DNA of 64,000 bases from Balanoglossus misakiensis (Eukaryota; Hemichordata): assembly GCA_040954595.2 (NCBI GenBank), contig CM082596.2, forward strand, positions 7,750,001-7,814,000, in the 5' to 3' direction. Shown here one piece after another: positions 53,201 to 62,200 of this stretch. Below the pieces are notes generated by a model. The model was not told the DNA's origin and did not search any database. It worked only from the letters and a program-made list of their open reading frames with translations. The translations under genes and the position numbers were made by a program. The number at the start of each line of letters is the position of its first letter. The first letter of the stretch is position 1.

Positions 53201-56200
53201 CTTGTGAATCCATACTACTATGCCACTTTTTCTTCTAAAACTCATTTTGACTGTCTTGCCGTGGCTCTCATACGTACTTAGACGCCTTTGGCAGTCTGAG
53301 CCCCCTGTAAAATGTACCAAATCGCACTGGTTTGCACTGTATTGGTCTGAGGGTCTTGTATAGGCCCTACTGATTAACACGCACTTGGCAGTCGAACAGA
53401 CCTGGGAGCCAGGATTCTAGGAACCCTGGAAATCAAACTAGTTTCAACTGACTTAGCAGCGTTAGACCTAAAGCACTTACCCATGATGTAATTTATTTGT
53501 ATTTCAGTACACAACGGGCAAAGATGGCAGTGTTATGGGTGTTACAGTGACAAGGTCAGCCATGCTGTGTCACTGTAGAACTCTAACTGCAGCTTGTAAC
53601 TACACAGAAGGCGAGGTCATGGTCAATGTGCTGGATTTCAAGAGAGATGTGGGAATGTGGCATGGAATACTCACGGTAAGTTTATGTTGGTGGAAAAGTT
53701 ATCAAACATTTTTGACTTTGATGTGCATGTAGATAACCTTGTTATGGGCCCAATTTGAAATTCCTGTATGTTTGCCTAAAGTCAGAAAAAAAAACTATTG
53801 AAAATACCTCCACAAGACACTTCTTGATTTGATATAATTGATCCAATTTTTTTCAATGAAATCTCTAAATGTGGATCTGTTTTATTTTTCAGTCTGTGTT
53901 CAATGGTATGCATGTAGTATTTGTACCTTATTCACTGATGAAAATCAACCCAGCTTCATGGCTTCATATGGTCACTAAGTTCAAAGGCAAGTACTTTATT
54001 TTAGTTAATTTTTACTAATTTTTGTAAAAACATCTTTTAAATGTGTCATACTACACAAAAATTGAATTTGTGACTCAGTTTTTACCAATTTTTGTAAAAC
54101 ATTTTTTGAATGTGTCGTACACACAAAAACTGCATTTTTAACTCTCTAAATCTGTGACTTTTGTGTTATTAATGGCTCTTCATCTCCTGATTGGTCCATC
54201 ACAGCGTCTGTAGCCGTGGTGAAGTCACGTGACATGCACTGGGGATTGGTGGCGCAGAAAGAACACAAAGACATCAACTTGTCCTCACTGAGGATGCTTC
54301 TAGTAGCAGATGGTGCAAATCCTTGTGAGTAAAGATTCTTTACTATCAATCACGTGATCTGGCCATGTGACCCACGGCGTTGTCATTTCCAGGTGACGGG
54401 CAAGCAATATTTCGGCATCCAGTTTTTTCGAGAATGTTTTTACTTTAAAACCGCCAGACACGTAACCTGTATCAGGTATAATGCCTTATCAGCCCAATGG
54501 AGTTTCGTCTGCACAGTCTTTGTCTGCACCACGTAAGTCCACGTTGCTGAATTTGCCCGTCATCTGGAAATTTGAATGCGAACGTAACTGCCGCCTGAGC
54601 GCGTCTGACATCATTTGATATCGAAGAATAGCAGTCAATAGAGCATTTTCAGAACTCATTGAGACTGCAAAATCTCGCGTGGCTGGGCAGTTTATACAGG
54701 ACATTCTGATATAAAGACACATGAAAAAGAACACATGGCCCAACATGTTCCAACGGCACAAAGATAATTTCTGCACCTACAGTCATGTATACTAGTTTCT
54801 TACAACGCTTGACTTACATTACTTGGCTTGCAACCTGTTGAAATGGTTATTAACAAAGTCTCGTGAGAGCTTGCAATGAGCAGAAAATCATCTTTTTTGA
54901 TGAGCCTAACACGCATTAAATTTACATGTATGTACAGCCACATACTGTAGAACACTTTATTTTCGCGAGTAATAAATTTTCGCGAAATACGCGAGAGCCA
55001 AAATAGCGTGAAAATAAAAAGTCGCTTAAATTGTTTTTGAAGATAACGATGCAGTGAATGAAATAAGAGAATGCGAAAATTAATACTCGCGAAACAGTGG
55101 CCTCTCTCGATATTGCGAAAAATTTAACTCCTGAAAATAAAGTGTTTTACAGTAAATGATGCCAAACTAATCACCATTGTCAATGTTACTCTCTCCCATT
55201 TCTTTGTCCAGGGTCCCTGTCTTCCTGTGATGCCTTTTTGAACACATTCCAAAGCAAAGGATTAAAACCTGAAACCATCTGTCCGTGTGCTGGCTCTACA
55301 GAAGCGCTAACCATTGCTGTCAGAAGGTCAGTTTTGGCTGCTTGCAGTCTTCATTGATGTCCGGCTAGACATGGTTTGATAAACAGAAAATACACTGTGG
55401 AGTCAACATATAGGAGAGGCACGAATCTTCCCAGATTGTTACTAGTTAACTCTCATTGGTCTGTGTAGACTTTGGTTAAAGCGCGTAGCATGCGCGTAAC
55501 TTCCCAGCAAATTTTCCATTCGATGCATTCAAATAGTGGACTGCCTTCGCTTCCTTCCATATTTCATGCGCACCGTGTAAGTTGATTCTTGTTTTGTCCC
55601 TCCTTTTCACCCAAGCTAGTGTCTTTTCCCGATCTCCGACACAGATTATGGTCGCCGCCATCTTCTCTGTTGTTAGGACAGAGCACTGCCTTATGGGATT
55701 GACTGTTCACTAAACGTCTGTAACCAGCGGCTACAGTTGGAACATGCGTGTGAGACAAGCTACGCGCTTTAATAGTCCCAATCAATCTTTTGACAGAGAG
55801 CTCACGTGTGATTATTGTTTGATTTTCAGGCCTGGTAAACTGGGCAACACCGCAACGGGCCGGGGTGTGTTGTCCATGTCTGGGTTGAGTTACGGCGTTG
55901 TTAGGGTGGACACGGATGATAAGCTGACGTCGCTCACTCTACAGGATGTTGGTGTTGTCATTCCTGGAGGTAAGAAGGCGTATTTACCCTTTCATCACGA
56001 TGGTTCAGTCCAAACCCATTGTTTTCTGTGGTAAGGCTGGACCTCTAAAGAGGGAACTGGGGGTGAAAGGGTTAAAGGTATACAACAATGTACAGTCACA
56101 TCCCATATATGGCTGAAATTGCGTATTTGACAGTTCTAAAGAACATATGGTGGCACTCGTTTTTTCGCGTGTGCCACCCACTGAAAATCTGTGATTGGCT

Positions 56201-59200
56201 AGATCTCAATTTGCCATGGTAACTATAGCTAATTTTCCACAGGTGACCGTATGCCTTTAAGTCTCCATCAGTAACTCAAATGACAAGGGAAATCTTGAAA
56301 TGCACAGGAAAAGTCTAACGTCTGTAATAGTCAACAGTTATGTTACAAGACACACAACTGTCTGCAATTTTTCATACATTGTAAGTAACAGATACCTACA
56401 TCACAACCATCTGAACATAAATTGACAAGATGTCTAACTTATATTCTGCTTGGACATTCTTTTCCACAGCTATCATGGCTGTTATCAAGATTGAAGGACC
56501 ACCCTACCTGTGCAAAACAGATGAGGTCGGTGAACTGTGCATACACTCTGGTGCTATAGGGTCTTCGTATTGGGGACTGCCAGGAATTTCAAACGCTATT
56601 TTCAAGGTAAATTCTGATTTTATGAGGAAATCCTAAACAGTGGACTTCACATGTCGTGATTCAGTGGAAGAAAGCTGGTGCATGAAATCAATTTGTTATT
56701 AAATACTGTGTCTTTGCCAGAAGACACAAGTCATTGGGATTTGGTGTTTTGGAAATGGTATGGTCATGAAATTATGCAATATAACATATTGTTCATTTCG
56801 TTTCAGATCCAGCCGTTGGGTACTGATGGCAGGACAGTTAGTGAACATTCATTTGTCAGAACTGGCTTACTGGGATTTCTCGGTCCGGTAAGATGACCAG
56901 ATGTTTTCTCTCTGTGTGTTTGTGTTGATATCAAATGGTGCATGTATTCTCCTTCTGTATAGTTTTAATATCTCAGTGTTCATCATAAGTTGCAGACAGT
57001 ACATACTACATGGAAGTAACATTCTAGTAACTGGCTAAACTGATGAATTGACAGACCCACCGACAGACAGACAGACGGATGCATACACGTAACAATTGAT
57101 TGTGATACAGTCTTCTAATTATTGGTCAGAAGTCAAACTTGCCTATGTTTACTAGAGGTCATGGTGTTTTACAACTTCACACCAAGTGGAATTGATTTTA
57201 TTCAAATTCAACATCAGGGCATCATAGTTTTACTTTCACAGATGCTAATTATTTTGTTGTCTTTATGCAATACAGGGTGGTCTTGTTTTTGTGTGTGGGA
57301 AGACAGAAGGTCTGATGCAAGTGAGCGGTCGGAGACATAACACGGATGACATCATAGCTACAGTACTGGCAGTAGAACCCATGAAATTTATTTACAGAGG
57401 AAGGTAACTTATACTAGTGTCAGACTACATTTGACAATTTTCGCAGTTAAATGCTATGATTTTTGGCTGACTTGTTTCATAGTGGATAGTTTTTCACAGT
57501 CCTGCTTGCGGATGAGCTAGCGATAGCTTTGACCCCTTAACCCCCGCTTCCCTATGTAGAGGTCCGATTTACCGGAGAAAACAATGAATTTGGACTTAAC
57601 CATGGCAGAGAAATGGTTTAACCAATCATGTAGTGTCATGTTCTTACATGTGTGTTCAGTACATTTGTATTTTGCGTATGGGTCAAAAAAACACATTGTT
57701 GCTCTTCAAAGAGTAAAAAAAATTGTAATCCCAAAGTTCAATTTTTATGAGACTTTTAGGTAATGTTTGGTTCTCATTTTTGACATGCGATATTTTCATT
57801 CCCTTCATTCCAGAATTGCTGTATTCTCCCACAAAGTGCTTCGAGATGAACGCGTCATTGTTATTGCTGAGCAGAGGCCGGATGCAACAGAAGAAGAGGT
57901 GAGATGATGTCTGTTTATCTTTATCTGTGCATGTAAAATCTGCTTGAATTGGAATGTATTCCTTGCTCAGAGAGAACATCTAAAACGATGGTTTGGTCTG
58001 TATTTGGATTTGGGGGGAGGTTTATGGAAAATTAATTCTCGCCAAAAATAATACACACACTTCTGGTAATACTTGTAGCTTGACGTTCTCATGTTTGTAC
58101 ATTGACAGTGTTTCCAGTGGATGAGTCGAGTCCTGCAGGCCATAGACAGCATACACCAAGTTGGTGTGTATTGCCTCATGCTGGTGCCTCATAACACACT
58201 CCCCAAGGTAACGTACATGTACAACTCTCTGAATTCTGCCACAGACTGGCTAGACAGTTTTTTCTCAAGAAAGCCTCGCATCGTAGTGTAGTTTGCATGC
58301 TTACATTCATGTTTGACAACATTGAGTTTAAAACCTTTTTTCTGTATTTTTTGTCCCAGAATTGCCTGAAATAAATAATAATTAAAATTAATTAATTGAG
58401 AGCCATGACTAACGAAAGCACTGCTTAGTGAGTGTCAAGTGTATCTGCAGTGTAGTCTACACTTTGTTTTCTGGTCACACCTATAACAGTATACAGACTG
58501 ATCTTTGTGCGGTCAATCCAATTCATTTCAGACTCCCTTAGGTGGAATACATATCAACGAAACCAGGAGTAAATACTTGGAAGGTACCTTACACCCAACC
58601 AATGTACTGATGTGCCCACACACGTAAGTTGAAATCCACAACAGTTGTTCAGTTGGTATCTTTCATGATGTAATTAATACTCAGGGTCCCTGCAAGTGGA
58701 AAAGGAAGAAATTTGAAACCACTTCAGGAAGAAAAACTTCATAAAAAATACTGCACGATCACTCTTAATAGTCTTACCCACAAGGGCCTATTCAAGTGGG
58801 AAACATGGAATTTAAAACCATGCCAGAATTTTTTTTTATTGATACTAAAATTCTGCACACTCATGGAAACTAATGTTTCCACCCTCAAAACTTTACAGAA
58901 TTTGAACTCAAAGCCACTAATTCATATATCAGGCAAGCTAGAAAATGTGAAAATTCCAAAACTAGAGATTGTCACAGAACTGAAACCACTTGTATATTCT
59001 GCCTGTTTTTGCTCCCTAGGTGTGTGACAAATCTGCCCAAACCCAGGATCAAACCAGCAGAGGTGGGGCCAGCGTCTGTTCTCATGGGAAACCTTGTCAG
59101 TGGCAGCAGAATTGCCGGCGCTTCTGGCAGAGAGATCGGTTTGATTGATGAAGACAGCGATACTGCGAGGAAGGTAGGAGTGGCTTTGCCCTTATTTGGG

Positions 59201-62200
59201 ATTTGAATTTTGGGTGTAGTTCTAGATAGTGATATTTAAAGAGCTGCTATTGGATGATAGTTTGGGTGTGCTGTTTTGCATATTCATATACTCATTAGCA
59301 TAAACCAGTTAGTTGAGATGTAGAAAAAAGTGAAAGTTGTACGTGTGAATGTAGAAACCTTGTGAAGGTACACAGATGTAAATTACGATGTTATAATTGA
59401 TAATTAGCATATTCATGATGTAGACTGGTTCACTCTGAAGACTTACCAGAACCTTGTTTTTCCAGATATAACTTCAATACTAAAATCTTGTATCTTTTTT
59501 ATCGCTATTTTCAGTATCAGTTTTTGTCGGAAGTTCTTCGGTGGAGAGCACAAACAACTCCAGACCATGTGCTGTTTAATTTATTGAATGCAAAGGTAAG
59601 ACTGCTCCAAATACCAGTTACAGTAAAAAACAACAACAATGTTTTGACAAAGCTATTAAGTTTACCACGTGTAAATCTATCATACTGGTGTTATAGTTTA
59701 TACGGTATTCAAATATCTGAAATCAACACTTTCATCTATTTGTGCCATTTATAGTTTGGATTTCCTGTGATTTGCTCAGATAATGATCATCAGTCTGGCC
59801 CTACTTCCCTACATTTAACCACGGTCACCGTGATTTAACCTGACAGTTACCAACCCTTAGAAATTAAAAATAAATCTCTGTCGACTGTACCACACACCAA
59901 TATAACCCTATCACCCAAATTTCCCTGTATGGAGGTCCAACTTTGCTTTAGAAAATCTTTTTTGGACCAAACCATGGTGGTGAAGTGGTTAACGTTGATT
60001 AGCTAAAACAGACTGGTGTGTATGTCTTTACATTGACAGGGCAATATAGGGAGCGCTCTGACATGCCTACAGCTTCACAAGAAATCCGAGAGAGTGGCTG
60101 CATTCTTGCATGACAAAGTGAAAGTCAACACCGGCGACAATGTGGCCATGATCTATCCACCGGGCGTTGAGCTGATTGTAGCGTTCTATGCATGTCTCTA
60201 TATTGGTGAGTCCAGATTTTATCTTCCATGAGTAAATCTGAAGACTTTCTAGATTGAAGATTTTAAAGTAAACATTGGTGGTGATATGGTGATGTGGGTT
60301 TATAATTTGACGTTAACTTGGCAGTTTAAAACTGTGCCAGAAAATTTGTCATCAGAAGGTTGTGTTGGATGTTTCAATGCTGATATTAAGGTATTTTGAC
60401 ATTTTTGAGTGAATTTTGGGGGATTTCTGTTGAACTCCAAATTCTGTGTCCCACCACAGGTGCTGTTCCTGTTGCCATTCGCCCTCCCCACGGCCAGAAT
60501 ATCTCCACAACCCTTCCGACCGTCAGGATGATCGTGGAGGTCAGCAAGTCCCGGGCGGTGCTCTCAACATCGGCAATCATCAAGCTACTCAAGTCAAAGG
60601 TGGGTCGTGTGAAAGACTGTGTCCTATTGGCTGTCCTGGGTGCATTGTGTACTGCTATTGGTTGACCGGCTTCTTGAAAGCAGCTGAAAATTGAGTTCTC
60701 AAAATTCAGAGTTTAAAAACTAAAAGCTTTTGTCTTTTGCCTACAGGAGGCAGCTGGGGCCGTCGATGTCAAATCATGGCCGCCCATCGTAGACACAGAA
60801 GATGTCCCTAAGAAAAAACTGGCCAGCTACTACCGGGCACCCACGCCAGAAATGTTGGCATATCTCGATTTCAGCGTCTCGACAACGGGAATGTTGGCTG
60901 GTATCAAGGTGAGACAACAGAGATCCTCCATTGAAATGGAAACTGAGAGATATTGAATTTGTCCGTTGTATTCTTTTCAGTGGGATACATCAGTCTAGAA
61001 ATTGTTATTTGCGTGTTACATGTTCCCAGGTTTTACACATATCAACATGTGTATATTCAGCAAGCTTTCAAAGCTGAGTGGTATAGTAACACTCATTTAT
61101 GAGAGAGTGAGTGGGGTGAGTGAGTGTGAGAGGGGAGTGGCGGGATGGGCAGATGGAGTGCATGAAAAAATGCATGAGAGAAAAGTGGGAGGGAAGTAAA
61201 CATATATATTTGATATGCAACTACTCTATCAGTTATCCCAAAATCATTTTAATGGTAAATGCTCTGTTTTGATTAGTAAGTTTGAACTAAGGTCTCCCCC
61301 ATTGCGTGTCATTACAGATGTCCCATGCATCAGCTACAGCGCTGTGCCGATCACAGAAGTTGCAGTGTGAGTTGTATCCTTCGCGGATAGTGGCTCTGTG
61401 CCTGGATCCGTACAGTGGTCTGGGTTTTGTCTTGTGGGTGCTAAGCAGGTAGGAGCTGGGAGAATCATGACATCCGTGTTGCCATGTCATTTCTGCCTCT
61501 TGTTAGTCGGGCTGAGAGGATCTGGAATGCTATCAGTTGCTAGTGCTGTGTTCTGTTCTGTCATACTTCCCAGTGATGTGATATTTCACAAATGGCTGTA
61601 TTGGACATCTCATAATTCAATTGCGTGAAACATTAAATTCAGAATGAGAGAAAGAGAGAGAGAGTTTGAGAGAGAGAGAGAGCGTTTGAGAGAGAGAGGG
61701 AGAGAGAGAGAGACACACACACACACACAAAACTTGGTCACTGAAACTTAAAAGCTAACCATTCTTTGTTTTCTTCACCCAGTGTATACTCAGGACATCA
61801 GTCAATTCTAATCCCTCCCTCTGAAGTAGAAATGAATCCTGGTCTTTGGTTGACATCTTTGAGCCAGTTCAAAGGTCAGTAGTTTTCCTCAAATCTTTTG
61901 AAGTTTCCTTTTTCCTTTGAACATCTTATGACGACCGTGCAACAGTCATAAGTGATTGACAGTGCTTGTAAAACAAATGTATTGGTTGAAAACAATTCAC
62001 GAGGGCGCTCTTCTGATCCAAGCATTTCTAAACCACCTTCTATGTGTAGTATCAATATGAATATTTCAGGCAGATATGGTTACTTAGGATTATATTTTGT
62101 GTTTCTGTTTTCAGTGAGAGACACGTTCTGTTCCTATTCGGTAATGGAACTTTGTACAAAAGGTCTTGGTACATCCACAGCTCATCTCAAGGTAATTACT

